Both the position numbers and the translations under genes were made by a program. Shown here in pieces: positions 50,901 to 60,600 of a DNA stretch of 64,000 bases. The stretch's first letter is position 1. Each line of letters opens with the position of its first letter. This DNA comes from Puniceicoccus vermicola (GTDB lineage Bacteria; Verrucomicrobiota; Verrucomicrobiia; Opitutales; Puniceicoccaceae), in contig NZ_JACHVA010000101.1 of assembly GCF_014230055.1 (NCBI RefSeq), positions 1 through 64,000 on the forward strand, read 5' to 3'. Below the pieces are notes generated by a model. That model saw nothing but the letters and a program-made list of their open reading frames with translations, had not been told where the DNA came from and ran no database searches.

Positions 50901-52097
50901 GAACTCGGGGCTGAGATCGAAGACCGGGAGGATGACGCGGCCGAGGAATATCGAAGCCGGATGGCTCTTGCCGAGCAGGCTCTGGAGGACGGTGCATTCT
51001 GGAGGGCTCGGACACTGATGGCGTCTGCCCCCATGATCAAGATCTATGATGATCTCGGTTCGTTTCCCGAGGGAGTGGTTCACGTCCGTTACCCGAATTT
51101 GCTGGAGCAGACTGTAGCAGGCCGATACGACCCGGATAGTCCGTTTCTCGATGCCGAGGACCTTTTGGGAGATCTGGAAACCACGCAAGGAATAGAGCTG
51201 GTGGATTCGTCCGTTTTTGATCCCGACTGGAGCTATACCCCGGTCATCCGCAGCGAAGCCGGAAGTCTTACATTTAGGCTCGATGTTCCGGTGAATGGTT
51301 TTTACCGCCTCAGTTTCGGCTATGTGGTGACCGAGCCCACCTCGCTGGAAGCCACTCTGGCAGAAGGCGAAATCTCGAAGTCTTTCGAGGTTCCGGAGTT
51401 CGGTCTTCCGGAAAAGGGCGTCTTCGGCGAGTTGAAGTTGGAAGCGGGCACTCTGGATCTGACGGTTTCGGCTCCGGTCGATTTCGGAGTTTACGCCGTT
51501 CAGTTGGAGCCCGTGTTGCAGTCGCTGCCAACGACACTATGGTCGACGGTCGGGAATTTTGGAAGCTATTGGGATACGAGCGTGCGTCGGCGTGAATTTC
51601 AGGATCCGTTGATCCGGCAAGGGGCGGAGCGTGAATACGGACCCGAGAAAGATCCCTCCATCGATGCGACCTACGTAGACTTCAAAGGCAAACCGGTGAC
51701 TTGGAGTCAAACCGAAGAAATCATCGCTCTTAACGAGGACAACGGTGTCAATTTTGCGCCCCGCGAAGGTATTATCAGCAACGCGATCGCTTTTGCCCAG
51801 ACCTTTATCGAAAGTCCGGTTGAGCAAGAGGTTATTCTCTATATCGGGACGGATTGGTGGGCAAATGCCTACTTTAACGGTGAACTTTTGCGGCCCGCTG
51901 CGGGCGAGGAATTGAGCCAGCGTCATGGCTATTGGTATTCGGGATGGAAACCGCGTCCGGTTCGGGTGACTCTACAGCCCGGTGTGAACCGCTTGCTGAT
52001 TAAGAACCAGGGGGGATCCATGCACAGTTGGTTTACGGTTCGCATGACCGAGACCGGCGATCTGAGGATCGGACCGACCCCCGAGTCGGTGCAGTGA
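47916..52097 (+). CDS. Large secreted multidomain protein, putative glycosidase of unrecognised family
   Basis: 1393 residues. Signal peptide about 1-24 (ending SWGQ). Regions by eye: N-terminal beta-sandwich-like module (about 30-165; SGWVEFDVTITEPGWYVLSF, LPLEAGEHTIRLARYG), Ig-like part to 270, a further beta region to 460, a TIM-barrel-like centre about 480-860 (WASYIGMNGFWPSVTAYQNT, YGEIADTLGDTESFVGLAGR, MEWRNGRVTDFLKRLGARIQ), a helical coiled stretch near 980-1050, and two beta modules to the end, the first again of the N-terminal type. No known GH family is recognised; the centre recalls GH10-like GHL10 proteins. It is probably exported and acts on the sulfated glycan. Confidence 0.75.
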   Translation: MKSYCSIFAFSLFVYSLLIQLSWGQDISEGPMGGAVLDYDRGDLIWQLGKEDIGEGAIPASGWVEFDVTITEPGWYVLSFQEMPFFAREILVDGERMAMTFSESVKSAAELQGIPLKDLTVDGWAKEVNLPLEAGEHTIRLARYGRMGFPKGLPRQWSLERASQDAPQDRIYVRVEGYRELRLGEPLKLKVTSGWGDASQYEIYRANMETGEQERVGELDFAESNRFETQVLEIPTPEEGVFQLLAKTGDTYLTHQEFIEGPYFVIDTENRSAPISANAKKKLLYDIDCITNTINGEPVELNVNYWEANGATRISETEAGRYRESGNGMGPETNPLAKNIQNNFSGFSYQFDVPEPGKAYLIEIDHPDDAWRSVCVPFVEYYSFNPEGPSNGYAPRAFAYETGGTLPLSNEMLTESFFTWPNGEKMVLGLASSRIGKRAAAARIRIYEIQEQLPAQTRGADGRFMGLFMEEPERWHNHFNTPPNLEGPVRDFIGLNRVMEWASYIGMNGFWPSVTAYQNTTYPSKELEGYLISHYNTPRLSALLCEKYDMAFAGDIFLARQKYFNDRTMLEGGENPEDLYTTTWWGYRYDPEVQGGILPTWNILHPRVQDKMIAIYGEIADTLGDTESFVGLAGRLMSWRWDGLYALSSLNWGYSDWTIEQFEADTGIQVPGKVDDPERYEVRYRFLTSEAMIENWMEWRNGRVTDFLKRLGARIQEAKPDAVFYLAGSAESDQIHNLSLSENLSERYRSMGIDVDALGPDSGVSIMPIGFFGRGKPRTYYEDQEAYDVFMDPTYSTSGGGAVTSFSHSGFYQEWGTEFPYEKLGMLLKRRPHYCTGSDAAGRNLLERLSVVLAEQDTMAIRQGAYPLLHGRRDFFSEWMAEFSSLPRRSFTPVEFARDPVAVWEREDEEGYLFYMVNRERYPVTITLNLTGAASVQRMGTGEPLPLRMDRLVVRLEPYALQSFKAPHEAKIVDADIAVPTEQIVLLENRLATIRELGAEIEDREDDAAEEYRSRMALAEQALEDGAFWRARTLMASAPMIKIYDDLGSFPEGVVHVRYPNLLEQTVAGRYDPDSPFLDAEDLLGDLETTQGIELVDSSVFDPDWSYTPVIRSEAGSLTFRLDVPVNGFYRLSFGYVVTEPTSLEATLAEGEISKSFEVPEFGLPEKGVFGELKLEAGTLDLTVSAPVDFGVYAVQLEPVLQSLPTTLWSTVGNFGSYWDTSVRRREFQDPLIRQGAEREYGPEKDPSIDATYVDFKGKPVTWSQTEEIIALNEDNGVNFAPREGIISNAIAFAQTFIESPVEQEVILYIGTDWWANAYFNGELLRPAAGEELSQRHGYWYSGWKPRPVRVTLQPGVNRLLIKNQGGSMHSWFTVRMTETGDLRIGPTPESVQ

Positions 52098-52126
52098 AAC
52101 TGATTTTAACAATTCCCTATCGACCC

Positions 52127-54469
52127 ATGAATCAAAAAAAACTCCTCTCCCTATTCGGCTTCATCTTCATCGCTGTCGTATCATCGGCTCTGGGCGAAGA
52201 TACGGTTGCAGACGGTATCATCTCCCGTGACGGATGGTCTTTCGACCGCCATGGCCTGGAAGGGCGACCGGAGGAGATCGATGCGCTTCTCGCGGAAAAG
52301 GGGAAACGGTTCAAGGCCAGTGGTTGGGTCGAGTATGACATCGAGGTCCCTGGGACCGGTTGGTATGCCCTTTGGCTTGCCGGGAGCCCTCCGGAGTGGC
52401 CCCGTGATCTATACATTGATGGAGAAACCGTCATTCGTCTCGGGGTTTCTTATGGGAGCGACGTGAATGAAACTCCTCCCGGCCATCCGACTTGGTATAA
52501 AGAGGCTAACCTATTTCTGGAAAAGGGCAGTCATGCGCTTCGCATTCAGCGTTTAGGTTTCCCCGGAATGTTGCCGACGGCTTTGGAGCTCCGTCCGGTT
52601 TCGGGAGAAGCTTCCGGAAGTATTCGTGCTTTGGTGGGTGCAGACCGTCTGGTCGAGGCAGGAGAATCGACAACTCTCGAGCTGATCGGAGGAACCACAC
52701 GGCCCTTGGATTATGAGTTTTACGTGCAGAACGAAGTTACCGGTGAACTGTCGCCGGTCGGGAATCTGTTGTTCCCGAAGGCGGATACACCGATTCATAA
52801 AGAGGTCGCTTTTACCCTTCCGGAGCCGGGGCTCTATTCGATCGTTGTCCGTGCCGAAGGTGAGGTACTGCGTCCATCGGATGTGAAAGGCGGATACTTC
52901 GTCGCGGCGGAGAAAAGCGGGCATGGAATCGTTCAAGACGGATTCCGTCTGGCGGGGGTCTTTCGCGATGGAATGGTGATCCAGCAGGGAAAGCCATTGC
53001 CGGTATGGGGAGTCGCTCCGGCCGGTGAAAAGGTGCAGATCTCTCTGGGCGGACAAAGTGCCGAAACGGTGGCCGACGACGATGGACTGTGGGAGGTGAT
53101 TTTGGAGCCCATGAGTGTCGGAGGCCCACCCATGCAGTTGGTTGCTACTGCCGGTGACGAGAAACGTACCTATGACGATGTACTGGTCGGTGAAGTTTGG
53201 GTGGCTTCGGGGCAGTCGAACATGGGAGGACGTATGGACATCAGCCCGAACTTCGACGAATGGTTGGCTCGTGGGGACTATCCGGATGTCCGCGTGACTT
53301 CCTTGAAGCAATGTGAAACGGATGACGGAGATCCTCTGATCGAAGGATATCGTTGGTCGGATGCAGACTTTCAGGGCGATGAAAAGGCAATCAAGCAGTG
53401 GAAGCCGATTCAGTATGCTTTCGCCACCGATCTGCATCGCGCACTCGATGTTCCCGTGGGCATCGTCATGGTCAATCGCGGGGGAACGGTGATTTCGACT
53501 TGGACCAGTATGGACTTGCATGAAAACCATGAAGCTTTTCGTCCTATGTTGGAGGGGCTTCATGCAAACCAGCGCGAACGAGTGCCGGAGCTGACCCATG
53601 TTCAGGACTATATCGGTGACATTCGAAAGTGGCAGAAACGGTCCGAGAAGGCGAAGGCTCAAGGGAAAATAGCCCCGAAGATGCCCGAGCCTCAGTTGGA
53701 GATCTCTCGGAAGAACGATCCCGGCTACTTGTTTGAGGCGTTGATCGAGCCATTGGCCCGTTTTCCGGTCCGAGGGATTATCTGGTATCAAGGAGAGAGC
53801 GACAGCAGTATGGCCGAGGCTTACCGGGATCGATTTCCGGCGATGATCCGAAATTGGCGTGAACTTTGGGGTGAGCCCGATCTTCCATTCTATTTTGTGC
53901 AGATCGCCTATGGGCAAGGAGAGCGTTTTGAGGGAACTCCCGGAGATTACAGGCATGGGGAGATCAAGGAAGCGCAGGCGATGGCTCTCACCGTTCCCCA
54001 TACCGGGATGGCTGTCACCGATGACTTGATGCAGCCCGGCGACGACGTGCACTATCCGAATAAGTTGCCGGTAGGGCATCGCTTGGCTCTCATTGCGCTG
54101 GCGAATACTTATGGAATGGATCTGGAATACTCCGGTCCCGTTTACCGGGAACATCAGGTGGAGGGGGATCGGATTCGGCTCTTCTTCGATCATGCCGAAG
54201 GTCTTGAGGTTGCGGGTGGAGAGTCTCTGCGAAACTTCTGGATCGCCGGAGAAGATCGCGAATGGTTTTGGGCGGAAGCCCGAATTGACGGGGAAAGCGT
54301 CCTCGTGAGCAGCCCGGAGGTAACGGATCCGGTAGCGGTTCGATACTCTTGGGGAGATCAGCCCATGGGAACCAATCTGGTTAATGCGGCAGGATTGCCG
54401 GCGCCGGTCTTTCGAACCGACGATTGGCCGATGGAAACCGAGGGTGTCTACTGGATTAAGAAGGATTAG
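52127..54469 (+). CDS. Secreted sialate O-acetylesterase-like enzyme with N-terminal module
   Basis: 780 residues. Signal peptide about 1-24 (ending SSALG), then a module homologous to the start of the 1393-residue protein (SGWVEYDIEVPGTGWYALWL, EKGSHALRIQRLGFPG), an Ig-like part, and a SASA/SGNH esterase domain from about 285: FRDGMVIQQGKPLPVWG, catalytic serine in VASGQSNMGGR, RGIIWYQGESDSS, and the Asp-His pair in DDLMQPGDDVHYPNK. Removes O-acetyl groups from sugars. ATG 52127 is set by the signal peptide; it lies 29 bp after the previous stop, so the two genes form an operon. Confidence 0.9.
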   Translation: MNQKKLLSLFGFIFIAVVSSALGEDTVADGIISRDGWSFDRHGLEGRPEEIDALLAEKGKRFKASGWVEYDIEVPGTGWYALWLAGSPPEWPRDLYIDGETVIRLGVSYGSDVNETPPGHPTWYKEANLFLEKGSHALRIQRLGFPGMLPTALELRPVSGEASGSIRALVGADRLVEAGESTTLELIGGTTRPLDYEFYVQNEVTGELSPVGNLLFPKADTPIHKEVAFTLPEPGLYSIVVRAEGEVLRPSDVKGGYFVAAEKSGHGIVQDGFRLAGVFRDGMVIQQGKPLPVWGVAPAGEKVQISLGGQSAETVADDDGLWEVILEPMSVGGPPMQLVATAGDEKRTYDDVLVGEVWVASGQSNMGGRMDISPNFDEWLARGDYPDVRVTSLKQCETDDGDPLIEGYRWSDADFQGDEKAIKQWKPIQYAFATDLHRALDVPVGIVMVNRGGTVISTWTSMDLHENHEAFRPMLEGLHANQRERVPELTHVQDYIGDIRKWQKRSEKAKAQGKIAPKMPEPQLEISRKNDPGYLFEALIEPLARFPVRGIIWYQGESDSSMAEAYRDRFPAMIRNWRELWGEPDLPFYFVQIAYGQGERFEGTPGDYRHGEIKEAQAMALTVPHTGMAVTDDLMQPGDDVHYPNKLPVGHRLALIALANTYGMDLEYSGPVYREHQVEGDRIRLFFDHAEGLEVAGGESLRNFWIAGEDREWFWAEARIDGESVLVSSPEVTDPVAVRYSWGDQPMGTNLVNAAGLPAPVFRTDDWPMETEGVYWIKKD

Positions 54470-54528
54470 GGAGAGAATAAGCGGTCAGGTGGGAGACTTT
54501 TTCGAAGCGGTCGCTCTCCCTTTTGAAA

Positions 54529-55959
54529 TCAATGCCGGAGCTGGAACTGTTCGTCGAGCCAGCGCCATGCGAGCCGGTCGAATTCGGCGGACCAGTCATG
54601 GCCGAGGCCGGCTAGGGGAACGATCTCCTTGTCGTCGGTTCCAAGGCGATTGTAGATTCCCCAGACGCTGTAGGCCGGAGAAATCGGATCGATTAAGCCT
54701 GCGTTCATCAAGACGGGACATTCGACGTCGGGCGCGAAGTTCATGGGATCGTAGTAGGCAACGCATTGCCCTCGGGCCGTTTCCAGCCCGGAAGGCGGTG
54801 TGAACATTTCGATCGGGTCCGTCCCGGGAATCGGGGTGGTTTTCGCCTCATTCAAGTCCTCTTCCCACCGGAGATGGGGTTCGTTGCCGGAGTTGGCGAT
54901 ACAGGAGACGATTGCGGTTACGCGTGGATCCAATGCGGCGACGATCACGGAAAGCCGCCCGCCTTGGCTACCCCCGACTGCAGCGAGCTTTCCGGGAAGA
55001 ACGTCGGGTCGGGAGGCCAGGAGATCGACCGCCCGTTGGGCTCGGAGGTAGACGTTGTGAAAGTAGTTGGCTTCGACCGGATCGTAGACCTGATCGCGTT
55101 TATAGTATCCAGCCAGTTTTTCGTAGTTTTCCAGATCGACGTCTTGACCATGAATTTGAATATCGAGAGCGACGTAGCCGTGGCGGGCATGCTCAAGGGG
55201 GCGGGGGCGCGCGGCGAATCCGGCTCCGGGGAGGACCAGCATGGCAGGAAACGGACCGTCGCCGACTGGTTTGGCGAGCCAGCCGTACACGCGTTTTCCC
55301 TCGGGACCCTTGAAACTGATTTTGTAGGATTCGACTTTGTCGTAGACAATTCCTCCCGGGTCGTAGCGAGCGGGAAGGTTAGCGGATTCGCGGTTGTAGG
55401 CGTCGATCTGCTCGGCAGTGAAAACTCGGGGAGTGTCTTCGATTCTAGGGTCCAAGGGAATCTCCGCAGATTGGTCGAGAGCCGTTTCCCAGAACCGGGA
55501 AAAATCGTCGGGCCGAGTCTTGGACATCGGCATTTCGGTCGGATCGATGCCGAATGTGCAAACTCCCTCTTCGGGTTCCTTCAACCCGGTATCCACCGCA
55601 ATGCGGAGGTCGTAAAAACCCGGAGGGAGATCGCGGGTGTCGATGTCGATTAGAAAAAGATTGGCGGGTAGTGGTTCGGCCTTGCCCGTCCGGAACTCTT
55701 TCCGGATCTGATTGAGGTGGAGAGACCAGCTCATCGAGATCGCTTTGACATTCACCTGACAGTAGATTCGCACTTTCCGAGGATTCTGTTCGAAGATAAA
55801 GTTCGGCGATTCCGCACAGAAAAAGCTGAGGTTCGGGTTTTGCGGGGGAGAGCCTTTGATGCTCCAGGGACGTGCGAGGTTGAGATTCATGGAGTGAAGC
55901 GAGCTGCTCGCGGGGCTCAATAAGGCGAGTGACAGGAGGAGGAATCGAAGGAAATGCAT
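54529..55959 (-). CDS. Secreted acetyl xylan esterase-like enzyme (CE7 type)
   Basis: 476 residues. Signal peptide about 1-20. N-terminal beta domain to about 145, then the CE7/AXE1 fold: VYGWLAKPVGDGPFPAMLVL, nucleophile elbow GGSQGG, acid in NAGLIDPISP and histidine in GLGHDW. CE7 enzymes remove acetyl groups from short oligosaccharides. Convergent with the preceding esterase gene, 59 bp apart, and followed upstream by a sulfatase gene in the same direction. Two esterases beside sulfatases imply an acetylated and sulfated substrate. Confidence 0.9.
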   Translation of the reverse strand: MHFLRFLLLSLALLSPASSSLHSMNLNLARPWSIKGSPPQNPNLSFFCAESPNFIFEQNPRKVRIYCQVNVKAISMSWSLHLNQIRKEFRTGKAEPLPANLFLIDIDTRDLPPGFYDLRIAVDTGLKEPEEGVCTFGIDPTEMPMSKTRPDDFSRFWETALDQSAEIPLDPRIEDTPRVFTAEQIDAYNRESANLPARYDPGGIVYDKVESYKISFKGPEGKRVYGWLAKPVGDGPFPAMLVLPGAGFAARPRPLEHARHGYVALDIQIHGQDVDLENYEKLAGYYKRDQVYDPVEANYFHNVYLRAQRAVDLLASRPDVLPGKLAAVGGSQGGRLSVIVAALDPRVTAIVSCIANSGNEPHLRWEEDLNEAKTTPIPGTDPIEMFTPPSGLETARGQCVAYYDPMNFAPDVECPVLMNAGLIDPISPAYSVWGIYNRLGTDDKEIVPLAGLGHDWSAEFDRLAWRWLDEQFQLRH

Positions 55960-56074
55960 CGGGTATTGGCAGGTTTATCCGTAGAAAAGAGCCATCGGGG
56001 AAAATGGCCCGGTGGCTCCCTTCATGAGGTGGGTTCTTTGATCGTCGGGAGGATGTTCTGGGAGGAGAGGTTTC

Positions 56075-57439
56075 CTAGACTTTGAGGCGATCCGGGCTGA
56101 GTTCGACCCAGCCGACGCCGGGGACGGCGGCGTGACCGGGGTGGGTATAGTGTTTGGCATAGGCATCACCCGTGGAGCGACACCATTCGGCGAGGAGTTC
56201 ACGGTGCTTTTGGAGGGTATTCGCATGACGCTTCTCGACGGCCAAATTGATCATCTCGCCGGGATCGTCCTCCAGATCGAATAGCTGTTCGTTATTCTCT
56301 CCCCAGCGGTGTGCTATGTATTTGAAGCGTGGTGTGCGCACCATCCGTGCTTCGCAGGCGTTGTTCAAGCGCGTTTCTGCTATGAGAACCTCGCGGGCGG
56401 AGCTTGAAGAATCGACGCCTTCATGGCGAAGGCTTCTTCCGCAAAGGCCTGCGGGTGGCGTAACGCCTGCGTAGTCGCAGCAGGTAGGAAGGAGGTCGAA
56501 CCCAATCGATACGAGCTGGTCGTCTGTGACACCCCGGCGGGTATCTGCCGGGTCGCGCACAATCAGCGGCACGCCGACACTTTCTTCGTAGAGCACCTGT
56601 TTGTGGAAAAGTTGGTGGGCCGCGTTCATCTCACCGTGATCGCTGGAAAGAATGACCACCGTGTCGTCCGCGAGTCCGGATTCGTCCAGTGCGTCCAGAA
56701 TCTGACCGATCTGAGCATCTACCTTCTCGATCAGCCGATAGAATTGATGGCGGTAGCGGCGCCAGCGTTCCTCGGAGTAGGGGGTGACCGCCTGATTTTG
56801 AGCTTGGGCTCGTCTCAGGCTAATGACCTGAGGCTCGCCTGTCGAAGGGCGGAAATTCTGGGGAAGGTTCGGGTACTCGTCGACTGGCACGTCTTGTACT
56901 TCTCCCCAGGGGAGTGGCTGGTTTCGGTCTGCCTCGCAAATGTTGTGTGGGTTGTCGAACCCGGCCACTAGAAAGAATGGCCGTGGATCATCGACCTGCA
57001 GGAAGCGAGCGCAGGCCTCGGGGAGATGGTTGTCATCCAGCCCGCAAATCCGTTCGAAGCCAAAGTCTTGATCCGAGGGCTCCGGGGGACCGAGATCTTC
57101 GAGCGAATGATCGCTAATATGCCACTTCCCGCCCCATCCGCAGCGATAATTCCCCTGATCCCGAAGGAGACGGCCCAAGGTGGGCGGGAGATCTTCCTTC
57201 TTCCAATCCGTCTCAAATCCCGTAATTCCCAACTGGGAGGGGAGTCGGCCAGTGATCATACTGGCGCGGGAAGGGGTGCAGAGAGGGTGAGTGCAGTAGG
57301 CGTTGGTATAGCGGACCCCGCGTTGAGCCAGTCGATCGATGTTCGGCGTCTCAAGATCGGAGTTCCCCGCACAACTGAGGGCGACTGGGTTGAGGTGATC
57401 TCCAAAAATGTAGAGGATATTCGGTTGTTTTTTGTGCAT
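56075..57439 (-). CDS. Sulfatase (formylglycine-dependent, S1 family)
   Basis: 454 residues. ILYIFGDHLNP metal site, active-site motif CTPSRASMITG with C54, GGKWHIS, DNPHNIC, and VVILSSDHGEMNAAH with the second metal pair; C-terminal LFDLEDDPGEMINLA. No signal peptide seen. It is a different lineage from the sulfatase at 46 kb (iduronate/heparan-type look, uncertain). Lies 115 bp upstream of the CE7 esterase gene on the same strand, probably co-expressed. Confidence 0.94.
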   Translation of the reverse strand: MHKKQPNILYIFGDHLNPVALSCAGNSDLETPNIDRLAQRGVRYTNAYCTHPLCTPSRASMITGRLPSQLGITGFETDWKKEDLPPTLGRLLRDQGNYRCGWGGKWHISDHSLEDLGPPEPSDQDFGFERICGLDDNHLPEACARFLQVDDPRPFFLVAGFDNPHNICEADRNQPLPWGEVQDVPVDEYPNLPQNFRPSTGEPQVISLRRAQAQNQAVTPYSEERWRRYRHQFYRLIEKVDAQIGQILDALDESGLADDTVVILSSDHGEMNAAHQLFHKQVLYEESVGVPLIVRDPADTRRGVTDDQLVSIGFDLLPTCCDYAGVTPPAGLCGRSLRHEGVDSSSSAREVLIAETRLNNACEARMVRTPRFKYIAHRWGENNEQLFDLEDDPGEMINLAVEKRHANTLQKHRELLAEWCRSTGDAYAKHYTHPGHAAVPGVGWVELSPDRLKV

Positions 57440-57675
57440 GGTTCGCGGGGGGATTATTTCGATTTTACGAAAATCCCATATGATAGTTTCGGGGGTTTGT
57501 AGGTCAAATGACTTTGTTTCGAAGAGAATATTTCGAGTTGAACATCAGATTGTTGCCATCTCGGCGAGAAGTTTTCTTGCTATTACTATTATATGATAGA
57601 TAATGGTTCTCTCTTGATCAATACCTCAGTTGATTATTTAGCTCTAACTCCCCCCTTGATTCTGCTCGATACCCC
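57440..57675. promoter_or_regulatory. Divergent promoter region with repeated ATATGATAG motif
   Basis: 236 bp between divergent starts. ATATGATAG occurs at 57478-57486 and 57591-57599; around the second copy CTATTATATGATAG is an almost complete 14-bp palindrome. A similar half-site is found upstream of the 1393-residue protein gene (47789) and, with one change, at 62980-62989. Possible shared operator of the sulfatase locus. Confidence 0.4.
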
Positions 57676-60600
57676 ATGAGAAACTTCCGGAAAGGTCGAT
57701 TGTCCGTCGCCCGCGCGGATCGTTCTGCGATCCATAGTGGCGGTGGTACGATCTTGGGGTCAAAGAATCCTGGATTTGCTCTGGTCATCGCTCTTTCGTT
57801 GATGGCATTCATCGTATTGCTTCTTTTTTCGGTCAGCGTGATGGTCGGTGTGGAGATATCGACGGCTGAGAAGCAGAAATACCGCATTCTTGCCCGCCAG
57901 AATGCGCTTCTTGGAGTTCAGGTTGCCATGGGAGACACGCAGGTGGCTCTGGGGCTCGACACGCGGGTGACGGCGACGGCGGCACGGCGTGACTCTGACC
58001 CGTATGATGGCGACGACTTGGATGAGACCACAGGAGCATTGATTGTGGATGGTTTGGACCGGGATCGTCAGCAATGGACAGGGGTTTGGGATGCGGCTCG
58101 CGATGCTGAGGGATATCCCATGACAACATTCCGTCATTGGCTGGTTTCGGGTTTTTCGAATGATCATGTGTTTGTTGAGGCAGATACGGATACTGGATCG
58201 ACACCGTTTCAGAATCCACTGGAGATTTTACCCGGGCCGAATCCGGTTACCGTGGGCTTGGAGGAAATTGCATCTCGCGGCGGCTTCGCTTTCTGGGTCG
58301 GCGATGAGGGGGTAAAGGCGAAAGTAAATCTGAGTTCCTCTCCGGTGGTGAGCGATTCTTCATCGCCGAGTCGTTTTGGAGTAGGTGCGGTCGATGGTTT
58401 CGATTGGTTCGATTCAAACCAATTGACGGAAGTCGGCAGAGTCTTGAATCAGCCCAGTTGGAACCTTTTGGCGATTCGAACCGGTGGACAAGGGGCGGTC
58501 GATAGCGTTGCTCAGCGGTTTCATGATGTCACCCCGTACAGCTATGGTGTTTTCGCCAATACGATCGACGGCGGGCTAAAAAAAGATCTGACGACAGCGC
58601 TTTTCGATACGACCGACTTCCCGATCGGACAGGTTTTTGGCCCCTTGGCTGATCTAGCCAATCCTCTTGAGGATGTTGGGGGACCGGATTGGGATCAGGT
58701 TCGTTCTTGGGTCAATACCTCAACAAATAGCGAGGGTGCTCTTTTGCCGCGCGAGGAGACGCAGACGCAGGCGGGAATTTCTCCGCTGATTGCCGCTTTT
58801 CAGATTTACATGGTGCCCGGATGGCGAGTCGTAGATGGCTTGGTAAAGTTAGATCTCTACGCGATGCCGGCTGTGGTGCTTTGGAATCCATACAACGTTC
58901 CGATCGGGGCCTCGGACTATGTCGTCGAAGCGGCTTCCATTGTGCCCAAAGGCGTTTCATGGGATATTGATGACGCCTACATTGAAAAAATATGGCAGGG
59001 ATTGGCCTATTCGTTGAGCCTCGACGAGAATCCTGCGGGTTTAACTACGGATTCCGGTGGAAGCCTTCACATCGGGTCGGTATCATTCGATACTCAGGAG
59101 GAATGGGATCATTTTTTCAACGATCCGGCACAGTTTCGATTGGAGGGGGTGGAGTTGGAGCCGGGGGAGGCGGTTGTTTTTACTCCTACCAGCCCTATTC
59201 AAGAGTACGATTTGCTCGATCCCCAAGCAACGCTCTCACCCGGGTTTCGGCCGGGATTTGCCTTCAGGATCCCGTTGACGGGGAGAGATTTTGCCTACGA
59301 CGAGGATTTGCATGACGACAATCCGGATACTTACCCGTTTACGTACCAACTGGTGGTGAAATTGATCAACAATGCGTTGGGCTTGCAGTTGTACAAGGAT
59401 TCTGTCGCCCCCGGGAATTTATTGCAGACCATGGTCCGCATGGGAAATGGTCCCGAGTGGGATTTGAATTCCGGTTATGTGCAATTGCAGAGAGCCCCGG
59501 GAACCGGTCCGATTACGGATCTCAGTTATGGTGCGGGTTTTAAATTGGTCCACAATTATGTCGTGAATCTTCCCTTTTGGAATTCGTCTGGGGCGCGGTC
59601 TTTACCGGATTCCTACAAGTGGCTGGCGCACTTCAATCCGAGAGCCGCGCATCACGGGCCGATTCCCGTCGTATTTGAGAAAGGAAACAAGGGAACGCAG
59701 GTTAACAAAGTGTCGCCGAATCCTACTTTTTCCGGAAATTTTCTTCGCGGTGATATTTCCAACCATATGCAGCAAGGGTTCAATATTGCCGCAGATGATC
59801 AGAGTGTCAGTGTCGGAAGTGACAATAATTATCGAAGTGTTTTATTCCAGGTTTCTCCCGAGCGAGGGGAGCTGCATTCGCTGGGACAACTGTCTCAGGC
59901 CTCTCTATTTCGATCGCCTGATGAGAATACGGATTTCAAGTTGTACGATGCCTATGACTACGCCCGGTTTGGAAACCAGCTTCCTGCTTATGCAATCGGG
60001 AACGGTCGGGCTTCTCCGATGATCCCGCTGGATCAAACTGAGGTGAACTGGACGACTCGATATCAATACACGAATCCGAACATGAACTTTCTGGGAGTAC
60101 ACCACGACTATTCCTACAAATTGAATGAAGGTCTTTGGGACCGGTACTTCTTCTCGACTTTGGAGGTCGAAGGGGGAGGGTACGAGCCCGGTTTTGATCG
60201 ATATGTATTGAAAGAATCTCTTTCCCCGCCAGCGACGATGGATGAGGTTGCCGGTAATCTGATGATCGACGGACCCTTCAATGTGAATAGCACCTCGGTG
60301 GACGCTTGGAAGGCCTTGCTGGCTTCCTACTATTACGAGGATGTTATTCGGAGTGATGGCACGACCGAGGTGGCCGATCTGGTGGATCCCGAGTCGCCGC
60401 TGTTGAGAGTGGACCGGCCGGTTGGAGATGCATTTGATTCAGGGTCCGAAAACTATTATTCGGACAGTGCGTATGATGGATATCGTGTATTGTTGCCGGA
60501 TGAGATCGATACGCTTGCCGAGAAAATTGTCGAGGAGATCAAACTTCGGGGTCCATTCGCCAGTATGGCGGAGTTTGTGAATCGATCTCCCAACCTGGAC

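Noticed and set aside
52553-54193. 546-codon minus-strand open frame
   Set aside because: Shadow of the sialate O-acetylesterase-like gene; His/Pro/Arg-rich with no motif.
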